This document shows positions 29,539-39,371 of a stretch of 64,000 nt of DNA, piece by piece. Source of the stretch: Caulobacter sp. FWC26 (GTDB lineage Bacteria; Pseudomonadota; Alphaproteobacteria; Caulobacterales; Caulobacteraceae); NCBI RefSeq assembly GCF_002742645.2, contig NZ_CP033875.1, positions 4,070,001-4,134,000 on the forward strand, written 5' to 3'. The stretch's first letter is position 1; every line of letters begins with the position of its first letter. Below the pieces are notes generated by a model that was not told the origin of the DNA, made no database searches, and was given only the letters and a program-made list of their open reading frames with translations. The translations under genes were made by a program, and so were the position numbers.

Positions 29539-32500
29539 ATGCAGCGCAAGGTCCTGGTCGCGACGGTCGCGGCCGCTCCTCTCCTGGCCATTGGTCTCGC
29601 CGCCTCGGCTCAGACGACGGTCTCCACCGCGCGCACGACGCCGATCACGACGAGCACGGCGACGGGCTCGACCGCCGACGACATCAGAATCACCGCGGAA
29701 GGTTCGATCAAGCCGACGACGGCCGGACCGATCGTCACGATCGACAGCAACAACAAGGTGACGAACCTCGGTACGCTCTCGACCAACGGCGTCAATGACG
29801 GTGTCGGCGTGCTGATCATCGGCGGCAAAACCGGTGGGTTGACCAATTCGGCGACGATTTCGTTGCTGGAAGACTACACCGCGAGCGACAGCGACTCGGA
29901 CGGCGACCTCGACGGCGTGTTCGCCCAGGGCTCAAATCGCGTTGGGGTCCGTCTGACCAACGCCGGCGCCTTCACCGGCGACATTACCAATGACGCCACC
30001 GGCATCATCAGCATCGAAGGCAACAATTCGGCCGGCATGCTGCTGGAAGGCCCCATCGTCGGCAACGTCACGAACCTAGGCGCAATCAGCGTCATCGGCG
30101 ACAACGCCTACGGCGTGCGGCTCGCCGCGCCGGTGACCGGCAAGGTGACGCTGGGCGGCCAGATCAACGTGCAAGGCGTCAACGCCGTCGCGCAGGCGAT
30201 CGACTCAAACATCTCCGGCGCGCTGGTTCTTCAAGGCACCGCCACCGCGACCGGCTACCGTTACACGTCGCGACCGACGACGCTCGACGCGTTGAACAAG
30301 CTGGACGCCGATGACCTGCTGCAAGGCGGACCGGCGGTTCGCGTAGCCGGCGACGTCAGCGGCGGTGTGCTGCTGCAAGGGTTGAACTTCTCGACCAAGG
30401 TCAACAGCGACGGCACGACGACGACCACAACGGTCTCGTCCAGCAACAGTGGTACATCGAGCATCACGGTCTCCGGCCAGACCCCGGCGCTGCTGATCGG
30501 CTCGACCAGCCAGAATGTGACTCTGGGCGCGGTCGGGACCGGCGACAACGCTTATGGCCTGATCGCCAAGGGCGCGATCACGGCGAATGGCGTCTATAAC
30601 GGCGTGTCGGCTACGGGCGTCTCGATTGGCGCTGGCGGCGGCCGCACCACCACCCTGACTGGCGGCCTGCGAAACGACGGGCAGATCACCGCGACCTCGT
30701 ATGAGGCCAACGCTACCGGCGTCCTGCTCAATTCGGGAGCGGCGGCCAGCGCGATCCTCAATCGCGGTTCGATCACCGCCAACTCCGCCTCGTTCGCTGG
30801 GTCTGGCGTCACGGCCAACGCCCGCGGGATCGTGATCGGCGCCGGCGCTTCCGCGACCAGCCTCAACAACATCGGCAGCATCACGGCTACACGCACCGGC
30901 GAGACCGGCGATGCGGTCGCCGTGCTCGATCAGGCCGGGTCGCTGCGAACCATCTCGAACACGGGCGCTCTGCGCGCCACCGTCTCGGCGCCCGCCATCA
31001 AGGCGGACGGCACGGCGGCGACCGTGACCAGCGCCGGACGAACTATCGCCCTGGACCTGCGCGCCAATACGTCCGGCGTGACGTTCACCCAGTCAGGCCC
31101 CGCCGACTTCACCTCGACCAGCACCTACCCGAGCGCCGACACCACCACGAGCGCCACCTCCAGCTCGACCACCACCGCGCCTTCGACGGTGGGCGACGTG
31201 CTGTTTGGCGGCGGCGCGGACACCCTGAACCTGTGGAGCGGCACGCTGCTGGGTGAGATGTCGTTCGGGGCCGGCCAGGATCGCCTGTCGATTGACGGCG
31301 GCGGCGTGGCGCTGGGCAAGCTCTATGACAGCGACGGCAAGCTGGATCTGGCCATCGCCAACGGCAGCCTCGCGATCGCCAACAGCGACACCATTAACGT
31401 CACCAGCCTGAGCCTTGGCTCCAAGGCCAAGCTGCTCTTCTCCGCCGACGCCGCAGCAGGAACAAACACCAAGCTCGTGGTTTCCGGCGCCACGAACATC
31501 GCCACGGGCGCCGAGCTGGGCATCCGGATGGCCAACCTCGTCAAGCAGCCGACGACGTTCACCGTCATCCAGGGCTCGAACATCAATGTCGGGACCATCG
31601 GCTCGGGCCTGCTGGCGCAATCGCCCTATCTCTACGTCGCCACCAGCCGCGCCGACGCCAACAACGTCTATATCGACGTGCGCCGCCGCACCGCCGCCGA
31701 GATCGGGTTCAACCAGGCGGAAGCCTCTGCCTACGACGCGGTCTATGCGGCGCTCGGCGCGGACTCCACGCTCGCCGCGCCGTTCCTCAGCCAGAACTCG
31801 CGCGACGCCTTCCGCGATCTCTACGATCAGATGCTGCCCGACCAGGGCGAGGGCCTGTTCGCAGCCCTGCAGTCGGTGAATCAGCAGATTTCGGCCGCGA
31901 CCATGTTCCGTCCGGATCCGGGTGACCGTTACGGACCCGACAGCGTCTGGGTGCAGGAGATCAACTCGCTGACACGCCGCGACACCGACCAGACCCTCGG
32001 CTCGGACACCCAGGCCTTCGGCTTTGTGGGCGGCTATGAAGCCATGGGCGACGCCGGCGGGGCGCTGGGCCTCACCCTGGCCTATATGAGCATCGAGGAA
32101 CACGACACCGTCGCCAAGGTCGGCGAGCAGACGACCGCCTCGTTCGTTCAGAGCGGAGCCTACTGGCGGCGTTCCATCGGCGGCTGGCGCTTCAACGCCG
32201 GGGGCGGCGTGGGTTACGCCTTCTTCCAGGGAGATCGCCGCTTCATCGCGCCCGACGCCGACGGCAACGGCGTCGCCGACCTCGTGTTGAAGAACAGCGC
32301 CGATTGGAATGGCGTGACCGCCAACGCCTATGCCGGCATGGCCTACGAGCAGAAGTTCGGTCGCTTCTTCGCCCGTCCGGAAGGTCGTCTCGATTATGTC
32401 TGGCTGCGCGAAGGCAAGCGCGCCGAGAGCGGCGGCGGCGCAGGCTTTGACCTCACGGTCGACAAGCGCACGTCCAGCAACCTCAGCGGCGAACTCGGCG

Positions 32501-32784
32501 TCGTGATGGGCGCCGACTTCGGCAAGCAAGTCTGGTGGCGCCCCGAAGTTCGCGTCGGTTACCGTCAGACCCTGGCCGGCTCGGTCGGCGACACGGTGGC
32601 GCGCTTCAAGGGCGGCAACCCGTTCTCGCTGTCCGCCCTGGACAGCAAGGACGGCGCGGTGACAGCGGGCCTCGCGCTTCGGGCGGGCACCCCGATGTCG
32701 TATCTGGCGCTGGAAGGCGGCGTCGAAGCCACCAAAAAGCAGAAACGCTACAACCTGCGCCTTTCAGGTCGAGCGATGTTCTAA
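29539..32784 (+). CDS. Autotransporter with beta-helix passenger and outer-membrane barrel
   Basis: Type V secreted protein of 1081 residues. A signal peptide ends at GLAASAQ. The long Thr/Ser/Gly/Asn-rich passenger (about 30-700) has repeating NxGxI-type strands of a right-handed beta-helix. The autotransporter barrel covers about 810-1081, ends in RAMF and has the terminal aromatic residue needed for assembly. EF-hand-like loops DSDSDGDLDG (about 117) and DADGNGVAD (about 905) could bind calcium. The ATG at 29539 gives the intact signal peptide; an upstream in-frame GTG is less likely. Function unknown, possibly adhesion or surface coat. Confidence 0.9.
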   Translation: MQRKVLVATVAAAPLLAIGLAASAQTTVSTARTTPITTSTATGSTADDIRITAEGSIKPTTAGPIVTIDSNNKVTNLGTLSTNGVNDGVGVLIIGGKTGGLTNSATISLLEDYTASDSDSDGDLDGVFAQGSNRVGVRLTNAGAFTGDITNDATGIISIEGNNSAGMLLEGPIVGNVTNLGAISVIGDNAYGVRLAAPVTGKVTLGGQINVQGVNAVAQAIDSNISGALVLQGTATATGYRYTSRPTTLDALNKLDADDLLQGGPAVRVAGDVSGGVLLQGLNFSTKVNSDGTTTTTTVSSSNSGTSSITVSGQTPALLIGSTSQNVTLGAVGTGDNAYGLIAKGAITANGVYNGVSATGVSIGAGGGRTTTLTGGLRNDGQITATSYEANATGVLLNSGAAASAILNRGSITANSASFAGSGVTANARGIVIGAGASATSLNNIGSITATRTGETGDAVAVLDQAGSLRTISNTGALRATVSAPAIKADGTAATVTSAGRTIALDLRANTSGVTFTQSGPADFTSTSTYPSADTTTSATSSSTTTAPSTVGDVLFGGGADTLNLWSGTLLGEMSFGAGQDRLSIDGGGVALGKLYDSDGKLDLAIANGSLAIANSDTINVTSLSLGSKAKLLFSADAAAGTNTKLVVSGATNIATGAELGIRMANLVKQPTTFTVIQGSNINVGTIGSGLLAQSPYLYVATSRADANNVYIDVRRRTAAEIGFNQAEASAYDAVYAALGADSTLAAPFLSQNSRDAFRDLYDQMLPDQGEGLFAALQSVNQQISAATMFRPDPGDRYGPDSVWVQEINSLTRRDTDQTLGSDTQAFGFVGGYEAMGDAGGALGLTLAYMSIEEHDTVAKVGEQTTASFVQSGAYWRRSIGGWRFNAGGGVGYAFFQGDRRFIAPDADGNGVADLVLKNSADWNGVTANAYAGMAYEQKFGRFFARPEGRLDYVWLREGKRAESGGGAGFDLTVDKRTSSNLSGELGVVMGADFGKQVWWRPEVRVGYRQTLAGSVGDTVARFKGGNPFSLSALDSKDGAVTAGLALRAGTPMSYLALEGGVEATKKQKRYNLRLSGRAMF

Positions 32785-32820
32785 GGCGCGTCAAATCGCC
32801 TCATCATCCTTTATTCGCAG

Positions 32821-32854
32821 AAAAGGCCGCTTCGGGAGACCGAGGCGGCCTTTT
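32821..32854. terminator. Terminator after the autotransporter gene
   Basis: AAAAGGCCGC and GCGGCCTTTT enclose a UCGG/CCGA continuation with a GAGA tetraloop, a nearly unbroken 15-bp stem flanked by A and T runs. It is intrinsic in form on both strands. Confidence 0.88.
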
Positions 32855-32974
32855 CCACAAACGGATTTTTAATCGCTTCAACTGATTGATTACATGGAAG
32901 ATTCGCGGAGCTTTTTCGCGACACTTCGTCGCGCCTCAAGAAAATCTAGGGGCCGGCTCCCTTAATCTCTATTC

Positions 32975-33008
32975 CCGAGCTAGGAATGATCGTCTTCCTA
33001 GACCTCGG
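32975..33008 (+). promoter_or_regulatory. Long hairpin / palindrome in the leader of the porin gene
   Basis: CCGAG-CTAGGAA, an 8-base loop, then TTCCTAG-AC-CTCGG: 12 paired bases with a 2-base bulge. It ends 38 bases before the porin ATG. It could be an operator or an mRNA structure. Confidence 0.6.
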
Positions 33009-33046
33009 CAGGTCGGCTCGCGCTGCGCGCCGAGAGGGGACTAACC

Positions 33047-34582
33047 ATGACCGTTGCCAAGACCGCCTTCCGCGCCGCGCTGATCGCCGGCGCCTCCCTG
33101 CTCGTCACCGCCGGCGCCGCCTCAGCGCAGACCTCGCCCGACGACGCCACCGCCCGCATCGCCGCGCTGGAAGCCCAGCTCGCAGCCTTGCAGAAGCAAG
33201 TTTCCGATCTCAAGGCCGCCACCGCCGCGAGCCCCAAGGATGCCAAGCCAAGCCCGAACACGACCAGCGTGAGCCTAGCGAACGGCCGCCCCACCTTCTC
33301 CACCGGCGATGGGGCGTTTTCGGCGTCGCTTCGCGGCTTCTTCCAGGCCGACGCCGCGCTCTATGACCAGAGCGCCGCTGGCCCCCTCGCGACGGATTTC
33401 CGACGCGGCTCCTTCGGCGACGCCACCGAGAACGACCGCGCGCGCGATCTCTCTGATGGCGTCAACGTCCGTCGGGCGCGCTTCGGCATCGAAGGTAAGG
33501 TCTTCGGCGTCTTCGACTATAACATGGTCTATGATTTTGGCGGGTCGGGAACCGAAGAGGCTGGGAAGATCTCGTCGGCCTGGCTGCAGTACAACGGGCT
33601 GCCGATGCGGGTCCGCGCGGGCTTCTACCCGCACCCCACCAGCCTGGAAGACGCCGCCAGCTTCACCGGATCGCTGTTCGTAGAGCGCGCTTCTGTCGCC
33701 GAAACGATCCGGGGCCTCTCCGGCGGCGATGGCCGTGCGACCCTTGGGGTGTTTAACAACGGCGAACGCTGGACCTTCTCCGCCGCCGTCACCGGCAACA
33801 CCGTGACGACCCAGACCTTCGACGAACAGCTGGGCTTCATCGGCCGCTTCTCGGTCGTTCCGTTCAAGGGCGACGGGTGGCTGGTCCATACGGGGGTCAA
33901 CACCAACCTCGTCATCCATCCGGCCAAGGGCGGTCCTGACGTCGCGGCCACGGGCGGCGCTGTCACCAACCTGCGGCTCCGCGATCGCCCCGAACTCCGG
34001 GTCGACGGCACGCGACTGATCGACACTGGCAACATCGACGCCGACAGCCTGACCGCGATCGGGCTGGAGTTCGGCGTACTGCGCAAGAACGTCTTCGTGC
34101 AGGCCGAGTATTTCGACATCAAGGTCAAGCGCCGCAACAGCACCCTGCCAGACCCCAAGTTCAACGGCTGGTATGTGCAGGCCGGCTGGACGCTGACGGG
34201 CGAGTCCCGCCGCTACACCACCGCGACCGCAGGCTTCGACGCGCCGCGTCCGGCCAAGCCCTTTGACCTGAAGAAAGGCGACTGGGGCGCGATCGAACTG
34301 GCCGCGCGCTATTCCAACTTCGACCTGGACTACCTCGCCGGGCCGGCCGGCTCCGCGCCGGTCGCCGGGGCGATCCGCGGCGGTGAGCAGAACATCCTAT
34401 CCCTGGGCGTGAACTGGTATCTCAACCCAGTCGTTTCGCTCTCCGCAGCGTACCGCAATGTCGAGGTCAAGCGCCTCTCGCCCGGCGGCTCGGCCTTCGT
34501 GGCCGGCGCCACCCCGCCGGCGGGCGCGCAGGTCGGCCAGGACCTCGACATTTGGTCGGTCCGAACACAATACGTTTTCTAA
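33047..34582 (+). CDS. OprP/OprO-like anion-selective porin
   Basis: Outer-membrane porin of 511 residues in the phosphate-selective porin O/P family. A signal peptide (ending GAASAQ) is followed by a short coiled coil ([21 protein letters not shown], trimerisation), then the 16-strand barrel with [19 protein letters not shown] and ending in a terminal phenylalanine (VRTQYVF). No Pho box was found upstream, and the next gene, 23 bases on, encodes a sulfate-binding protein, so sulfate or an organic sulfur anion is as likely a substrate as phosphate. The start follows GAGAGGGGA. Confidence 0.9.
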   Translation: MTVAKTAFRAALIAGASLLVTAGAASAQTSPDDATARIAALEAQLAALQKQVSDLKAATAASPKDAKPSPNTTSVSLANGRPTFSTGDGAFSASLRGFFQADAALYDQSAAGPLATDFRRGSFGDATENDRARDLSDGVNVRRARFGIEGKVFGVFDYNMVYDFGGSGTEEAGKISSAWLQYNGLPMRVRAGFYPHPTSLEDAASFTGSLFVERASVAETIRGLSGGDGRATLGVFNNGERWTFSAAVTGNTVTTQTFDEQLGFIGRFSVVPFKGDGWLVHTGVNTNLVIHPAKGGPDVAATGGAVTNLRLRDRPELRVDGTRLIDTGNIDADSLTAIGLEFGVLRKNVFVQAEYFDIKVKRRNSTLPDPKFNGWYVQAGWTLTGESRRYTTATAGFDAPRPAKPFDLKKGDWGAIELAARYSNFDLDYLAGPAGSAPVAGAIRGGEQNILSLGVNWYLNPVVSLSAAYRNVEVKRLSPGGSAFVAGATPPAGAQVGQDLDIWSVRTQYVF

Positions 34583-34605
34583 CCTCCACAGCACCGAGGA
34601 CACCG

Positions 34606-35655
34606 ATGACCCGTCGTTTCACGAAACCCACGCGTCGAGGTGTCCTCGGCGCCGCCACAGCTGGCGCCGGCGTCCTCGCCGCGCCGGCCATGCTCGGCGG
34701 CGTCGCTCAGGCTCAGGGCAAAACGGTCTCGCTGCTCAATGTCAGCTACGACCCGACCCGAGAGCTCTACAAGGAGATCAACGCCGCCTACGTCACCTAT
34801 TGGAAGACGCGTGTCGGACAGACGCTGACGATCAATCAGAGCCACGGGGGCTCGGGCAAGCAGGCGCGCTCGGTGATCGACGGCCTGCAGGCCGACGTCG
34901 TGACCCTGGCCCTGGCCTATGACATTGACGAGATCGCGGCCAAGGCCAAGCTCCTGCCGGCCAACTGGCAATCGCGCCTGCCGAACAACTCCACGCCCTA
35001 CAGTTCAACGATCGTGTTCCTGGTTCGAAAGGGTAATCCCAAGCGGATCAAGGACTGGGGCGATCTGATCAAGCCGGGCGTAGCGGTGATCACCCCCAAC
35101 CCCAAGACCGGCGGCGGCGCGCGCTGGAACTATCTGGCGGGCTGGGCCTGGGCCTTGAAGCAACCGGGCGGAAGTCCCGCCAAGGCCGAGGCCTTCGTCA
35201 AGGCTCTCTTCCAGAATGTGCCTATCCTGGACTCCGGCGCGCGCGGCGCAACCACCACCTTCACCCAGCGTGGCATCGGCGATGTCCTCCTAACGTGGGA
35301 AAATGAGGCGTTCCTCGCGCAAGAGGAACTGCCGGGCCAGTACGAGATTGTCTATCCGTCGCTATCGATCCTGGCCGAACCGCCGGTGGCGCTGGTTGAC
35401 AAGAATGTCGACCGCCACAAGACCCGCCTGGTCGCGCAAGGCTACCTCAATTTCCTCTACAGCCCGCTGGCCCAAGACCTGATCGGCAAGCACCACTACC
35501 GCCCCCGCAACGCAGCGGCCGTCGCCAAGTATGCAAGCAAATTCAAGAAGATCCCGCTGGTGACGATCGACGGTGCGTTCGGCGGCTGGAAGAAGGCCCA
35601 GGCCATCCACTTCAGTGACGGCGGCGTCTTCGACCGCATCTATCAACCGAAGTGA
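34606..35655 (+). CDS. Sulfate/thiosulfate-binding periplasmic protein
   Basis: Substrate-binding protein of the Sbp/CysP family, 349 residues, for a CysTWA-type importer. The N-terminus ([24 protein letters not shown]) looks like a twin-arginine signal. Family motifs: [11 protein letters not shown] near residue 48, [18 protein letters not shown] near 78 and [10 protein letters not shown] near 168. No permease or ATPase genes are adjacent, so it must use a transporter encoded elsewhere. It lies 23 bases after the porin gene, likely one transcript. Confidence 0.93.
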   Translation: MTRRFTKPTRRGVLGAATAGAGVLAAPAMLGGVAQAQGKTVSLLNVSYDPTRELYKEINAAYVTYWKTRVGQTLTINQSHGGSGKQARSVIDGLQADVVTLALAYDIDEIAAKAKLLPANWQSRLPNNSTPYSSTIVFLVRKGNPKRIKDWGDLIKPGVAVITPNPKTGGGARWNYLAGWAWALKQPGGSPAKAEAFVKALFQNVPILDSGARGATTTFTQRGIGDVLLTWENEAFLAQEELPGQYEIVYPSLSILAEPPVALVDKNVDRHKTRLVAQGYLNFLYSPLAQDLIGKHHYRPRNAAAVAKYASKFKKIPLVTIDGAFGGWKKAQAIHFSDGGVFDRIYQPK

Positions 35656-35668
35656 CCTGAGCTCTTTG

Positions 35669-35703
35669 GGGGGGCGGCCGTTCCGGGAAGTCCGGTCGCT
35701 CCC
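35669..35703 (+). terminator. Imperfect hairpin after the sulfate-binding protein gene
   Basis: GGGGGCGGCCG pairs with CGGTCGCTCCC with G-U wobbles around a purine-rich loop, 14 bases after the stop. No T run follows. Probable transcript end. Confidence 0.45.
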
Positions 35704-35793
35704 TAACCAGCGTGGCCCGACGCAGGAGGGCGCATCTCCGGCCTGCTGGCGGGAGCCCGTGGCCCCCTTCGCGCCTTGACATAACCACTGTTG

Positions 35794-35818
35794 GGAACCC
35801 GACACGATCGGGTACGTT
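35794..35818 (+). promoter_or_regulatory. Sigma-T (EcfG)-type promoter of lovK-lovR
   Basis: GGAAC, 16 bases, CGTT, matching the alphaproteobacterial general stress sigma factor consensus. It ends 30 bases before the lovK start. Published work on C. crescentus places lovK-lovR in the sigma-T regulon, in agreement. Confidence 0.85.
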
Positions 35819-35848
35819 GAGCGTCCACGGGGAGGTGGGAGCTTGGCC

Positions 35849-36955
35849 TTGGAAGACTATTCGGAATTTCACCGGCTCGGCCAGGAACTCGCCTCCGGCC
35901 ACGGTGTCGGAGACCCGTTCGCCGCCGCGATCAAGGCGACGCGCATGGCCATGATCGTCACCGACGCCACCCGAGACGACAATCCGATCATCTTCGCCAA
36001 CGACGCTTTCCTGCGCCTCACCGGATACTCCCGAGAGGAAGTGATCGGCCGTAACTGTCGCTTCCTTCAGGGTCCGGAGACGGATCGCGAGGCCGCTAGC
36101 GCCATCCGCGACGCCGTAGCGGCGGGCCAGGACATCGCGATGGACCTGTTGAACTATCGCAAGGACGGCTCGCCGTTCTGGAATGCGCTCTATCTGTCTC
36201 CTGTACGTAACGACGTCGGCAAGATCGTCTATTTCTTCGGATCGCAACTCGACGTCAGCGACAAGAAGGCCATCGAGTTTCGCGCGCGCGACCATAGCGA
36301 TGGTCTTCAGCAGGTGGTCGAAGACCGGACGCGGGAACTGACCCAGGCGCTTGAACAAAAGACGGCGCTGCTTCACGAGGTCGACCACCGCGTGAAGAAC
36401 AACCTTCAGCTGATCTCTAGCCTCCTGCTGCTGCAGAACCGCCGCGTGCCCGATCCTGCAGTGAAGGCGTCGCTGAAGGGCATGCTCGGCCGCGTGAACG
36501 CGATCGCGACCGTGCATCGACGCCTGTTTCAGAGCGAGGACGTCGAACGCTTCGACGTCTCGGCGTTCATCCGCGACATGGTCGCAGACCTGATGGGTTC
36601 GGCCATGCGCGACGACATTCGCGTGGAGCTTGACCTCGAGCGCGTGGAAATCCCGGCCGCCAAGGCCGCGCCGTTCGCCCTGGTCGTCAACGAACTGCTG
36701 ACCAACGCGTTGCGGCACGGCTTTCCAGAGGGGCGTGGCGGTCGCATCTTCGTCGGCGTTTCGCGCCTGAACGGCGACTTCCGGATCGAAATCACCGACG
36801 ACGGCGTTGGTCTGTACAAGGAAACGAGCACGTCCGGCTTCGGTCTCACCATCGTCCAGCTGCTTTGCCAGCAGCTGAAGGCGAAATGTGAAACGACCGA
36901 CGCGGAACCGGGAACCCGGGTGGTCGTTCTGTTGCCCGTCAATGGGGCGCACTAG
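35849..36955 (+). CDS. lovK: Blue-light LOV histidine kinase
   Basis: Soluble blue-light sensor kinase of 368 residues. The LOV domain (about 25-140) has GRNCRFLQG with the adduct-forming Cys at 70. A helix leads to the HWE/HisKA_2 kinase domain with HEVDHRVKNN, His at 180, and ATPase boxes NELLTNALRHG and ITDDGVGL. In C. crescentus LovK with LovR tunes cell adhesion and the general stress response. The start is the second of two TTG codons (35843 and 35849); the second reproduces the published C70/H180 numbering, while the first has the better-spaced GGAGG. Confidence 0.96.
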   Translation: MEDYSEFHRLGQELASGHGVGDPFAAAIKATRMAMIVTDATRDDNPIIFANDAFLRLTGYSREEVIGRNCRFLQGPETDREAASAIRDAVAAGQDIAMDLLNYRKDGSPFWNALYLSPVRNDVGKIVYFFGSQLDVSDKKAIEFRARDHSDGLQQVVEDRTRELTQALEQKTALLHEVDHRVKNNLQLISSLLLLQNRRVPDPAVKASLKGMLGRVNAIATVHRRLFQSEDVERFDVSAFIRDMVADLMGSAMRDDIRVELDLERVEIPAAKAAPFALVVNELLTNALRHGFPEGRGGRIFVGVSRLNGDFRIEITDDGVGLYKETSTSGFGLTIVQLLCQQLKAKCETTDAEPGTRVVVLLPVNGAH

Positions 36956-36974
36956 GTAAGGACGCGTTTTGGTA

Positions 36975-37442
36975 ATGAGCCGGCCGGCGCTCGATGTTCT
37001 GATTGTCGAGGACGAGATGCTTCTCGCGATCGAACTCGAACATCTGATCGAGGAAGCCGGTTGTCATCCTCTCGGCTGCGCTATGAGCTCGCAAGAGGCC
37101 GTGGCGCTCGCGGAGCAGCTGAAACCGGATCTGGCGCTCGTCGACGTTCATCTCAGCGACGGTCCCACCGGCGTCGATGTCGCCCGCAAGATCGCCGACG
37201 ACTGCGGCGGCGTGGCGCTGTTCATGACCGCCAACGTCAAACGTCTGCCCGACGATTTCGCCGGCGCCTGCGGCGTGATCGGCAAGCCCTATTCGGAGCA
37301 CGGCGTGAAGACCGCCCTCGCCTATCTGGCCGTCTGCCTGACCCAGGGGCGCGCGCCGGGTCCGATTCCTGTAGGCCTCACCCTGGCCCCGGCCTACGCG
37401 CAGCGCTGGGGCGCCGAAGACCCGCTGGCGAAGTCGGCTTGA
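36975..37442 (+). CDS. lovR: Single-domain response regulator LovR
   Basis: Receiver-only protein of 155 residues, partner of LovK; it lacks an output domain and works as phosphate sink or negative regulator in the general stress pathway. Acidic pocket VEDE is at 11-14, phospho-acceptor Asp57 in LVDVHLSDG, and the conserved Lys in GKPYSE. An in-frame TTG two codons upstream has a better-spaced AAGGA, so the true start may be 36969. It overlaps the next start by one base. Confidence 0.94.
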   Translation: MSRPALDVLIVEDEMLLAIELEHLIEEAGCHPLGCAMSSQEAVALAEQLKPDLALVDVHLSDGPTGVDVARKIADDCGGVALFMTANVKRLPDDFAGACGVIGKPYSEHGVKTALAYLAVCLTQGRAPGPIPVGLTLAPAYAQRWGAEDPLAKSA

Positions 37443-37714
37443 TGGACGGGCCGCCCATCGCCGTCTTGGTCGGAACGCTGGCGGCTTTACTGTCGATCGG
37501 CAGCTTCGCGCCCCAGATCGTCAAGACTTGGCGAGAGCGCGATGCTTCGGCGGTCTCGCTCCGCATGTACTTGGTCACAGTCACCGGGTTTGCGTGCTGG
37601 TTGGCCTATGGCGTGATGATCCAGGCCTGGCCGGTGATCGCCTCCAATCTCGCGTGCCTCCTGATGTCCGGCGCCATGCTGGCGCTCAAGCTGCGCTTCA
37701 GTCGCTCGGACTAG
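37442..37714 (+). CDS. SemiSWEET (PQ-loop) sugar transporter-like protein
   Basis: A 90-residue membrane protein with three predicted spans, the SemiSWEET unit that dimerises to pass small sugars. The signature [20 protein letters not shown] near residue 20 contains the PQ motif. The ATG shares its A with the lovR stop (TGATG), so it is translationally coupled to the light-signalling pair and probably co-expressed under the sigma-T promoter. Confidence 0.9.
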   Translation: MDGPPIAVLVGTLAALLSIGSFAPQIVKTWRERDASAVSLRMYLVTVTGFACWLAYGVMIQAWPVIASNLACLLMSGAMLALKLRFSRSD

Positions 37715-37794
37715 CGCAGGGCTCGTTTTTGGTGACAGGGGGGGCCGGGTCCGCTATCGAGGCCCGCCTAATTTTCCCTTCGAGGACAGCCGCC

Positions 37795-38709
37795 TTGAAC
37801 GACGTCGCCGAGGAAGCCGGCTGGGCCACCGCCAAGACCCTGGCCGAAGCCCTGCCCTTTATCCAGATCTACGACCGCGAGACGGTTGTGATCAAATACG
37901 GCGGCCACGCCATGGGCCAGGAAGAGGTCGCCAAGGTCTTCGCCGCCGACGCCGTACTGCTGAAGCTTCTGGGCGTCCACCCCGTGGTCGTCCACGGCGG
38001 CGGCCCGCAGATCAGCCGGATGCTCGACAAGGCCGGCGTCAAGTCGACCTTCGTGGACGGCCTGCGCGTCACCGACGAGGCGACGATGGAAGTCGCCGAG
38101 ATGGTCCTCTCAGGGGCCATCAACAAGGAAATCGCCAACTGGATCACGCTGGCCGGCGCCGAAGCCGACGTGCGCGGCGTAGGCCTCTCGGGCAAGGACG
38201 CTCGCCTGATCACCGCCGAGAAGGTGACCCGGACCAAGAAGGATCCCGACAGCAATATCGAACAAGCGGTGGACCTGGGCTTTGTGGGCGAACCCACCAA
38301 GGTCGACCCGCAGCTGATCGAAGCCCTGCTGACGTCCGAGCACGACTATATTCCGGTCGTCGCCCCGATTGGGGTCTCGGCCGACGGCGACACCTTCAAC
38401 ATCAACGCCGACACCGTGGCCGGCGCCCTGGCCGGCGCGCTGAAGGCCAAGCGCATGCTGATGCTGACCGACATCAAGGGGGTCCTGGACGGAAACGGCG
38501 AGTTGATCCGCGAAATGACGATCGAACAGGCGCGCGAGCTGATCGCCACGGGCGTGGCCACCGGCGGCATGATCCCGAAGCTGGAGAACGCCATCCACGC
38601 GATCGAGTCCGGTGTCGAGGCTGTTGTCATCCTGGACGGCCGCCGCCCGCACGCCATGCTGGTCGAGCTGTTCAGCGAGCACGGCGCGGGTACGCTCATC
38701 AAGCGATGA
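37795..38709 (+). CDS. argB: Acetylglutamate kinase
   Basis: Second step of arginine synthesis, phosphorylating N-acetylglutamate. The 304-residue amino-acid kinase has KYGGHAMG near residue 25, VHGGGPQI near 65, the arginine-sensitive-type N-terminal helix and LTDIKGVLD near 222. The start is a TTG after GAGGA with an 8-base spacer; the frame is open farther upstream but into the SemiSWEET gene. Its stop overlaps the HAD gene by four bases. Confidence 0.96.
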   Translation: MNDVAEEAGWATAKTLAEALPFIQIYDRETVVIKYGGHAMGQEEVAKVFAADAVLLKLLGVHPVVVHGGGPQISRMLDKAGVKSTFVDGLRVTDEATMEVAEMVLSGAINKEIANWITLAGAEADVRGVGLSGKDARLITAEKVTRTKKDPDSNIEQAVDLGFVGEPTKVDPQLIEALLTSEHDYIPVVAPIGVSADGDTFNINADTVAGALAGALKAKRMLMLTDIKGVLDGNGELIREMTIEQARELIATGVATGGMIPKLENAIHAIESGVEAVVILDGRRPHAMLVELFSEHGAGTLIKR

Positions 38710-39371
38710 GCGCCGACCTCTCCCACATCGACACCTGGCTGTTCGACCTCGACAACACGCTCTACCCGCTCGAAACCCGGTTCATGAGCCTCATCGAGGC
38801 CAAGATGACGGATTTTGTGGCACGGGAGACCGGTCTCCCGCGCGACGAGGCGCGCGCGCTGCAACATGGCTATTTCCAGGAGCACGGCACCACCCTGGCC
38901 GGACTGATGGCCAACCACGGCATCGAGCCCCGGCGCTTCCTCGACGAGGTGCACGACGTCTCCCTGGACTGCCTGACGCCCAATCCCGACCTGCGCCTGG
39001 CGATCGCGGCCCTTCCCGGGCGGCGCCTGATCTTCACCAACGGATCGGTCGGCCACGCCGAGCGGGTGCTGGCGCACATCGGTCTGCGGGACCTGTTCTC
39101 AGAGATCTTCGCTATCGAGACAGCGGACTATGTGCCCAAGCCCGCCCTGGCGACTTTCGATCGGATCTGCAAGCTGCATGACATCGATCCGCCGATGACG
39201 GCCTTCTTCGAGGATAGCGAAAAGAACCTCGTGCCGGCCTCGCGCATGGGCATGACCACTGTGCTGGTCGGCCCGCACGCGGCCGCCTCGACCTCCGAAC
39301 ACGTTCATTTCCGCACCAATGATCTCGCCGAGTTCCTGAACTCGGCGCGCCTGCAAGGAAGCCCCGCATGA
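38706..39371 (+). CDS. HAD-superfamily phosphatase, pyrimidine 5'-nucleotidase type
   Basis: A 221-residue haloacid-dehalogenase hydrolase with motif [10 protein letters not shown] near residue 13, motif II FTNGS near 110 and motif III/IV KPAL...FFEDSEKN. The DNTLYP form is typical of the SDT1/pyrimidine 5'-nucleotidase group. It is wedged between argB and dapD with four-base overlaps at both ends, so it is co-translated with amino-acid synthesis genes; the metabolic link is unknown. Confidence 0.9.
   Translation: MSADLSHIDTWLFDLDNTLYPLETRFMSLIEAKMTDFVARETGLPRDEARALQHGYFQEHGTTLAGLMANHGIEPRRFLDEVHDVSLDCLTPNPDLRLAIAALPGRRLIFTNGSVGHAERVLAHIGLRDLFSEIFAIETADYVPKPALATFDRICKLHDIDPPMTAFFEDSEKNLVPASRMGMTTVLVGPHAAASTSEHVHFRTNDLAEFLNSARLQGSPA

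Noticed and set aside
31093..32529. 478-codon antisense frame under the autotransporter barrel
   Set aside because: Shadow frame; the sense strand encodes a complete barrel.
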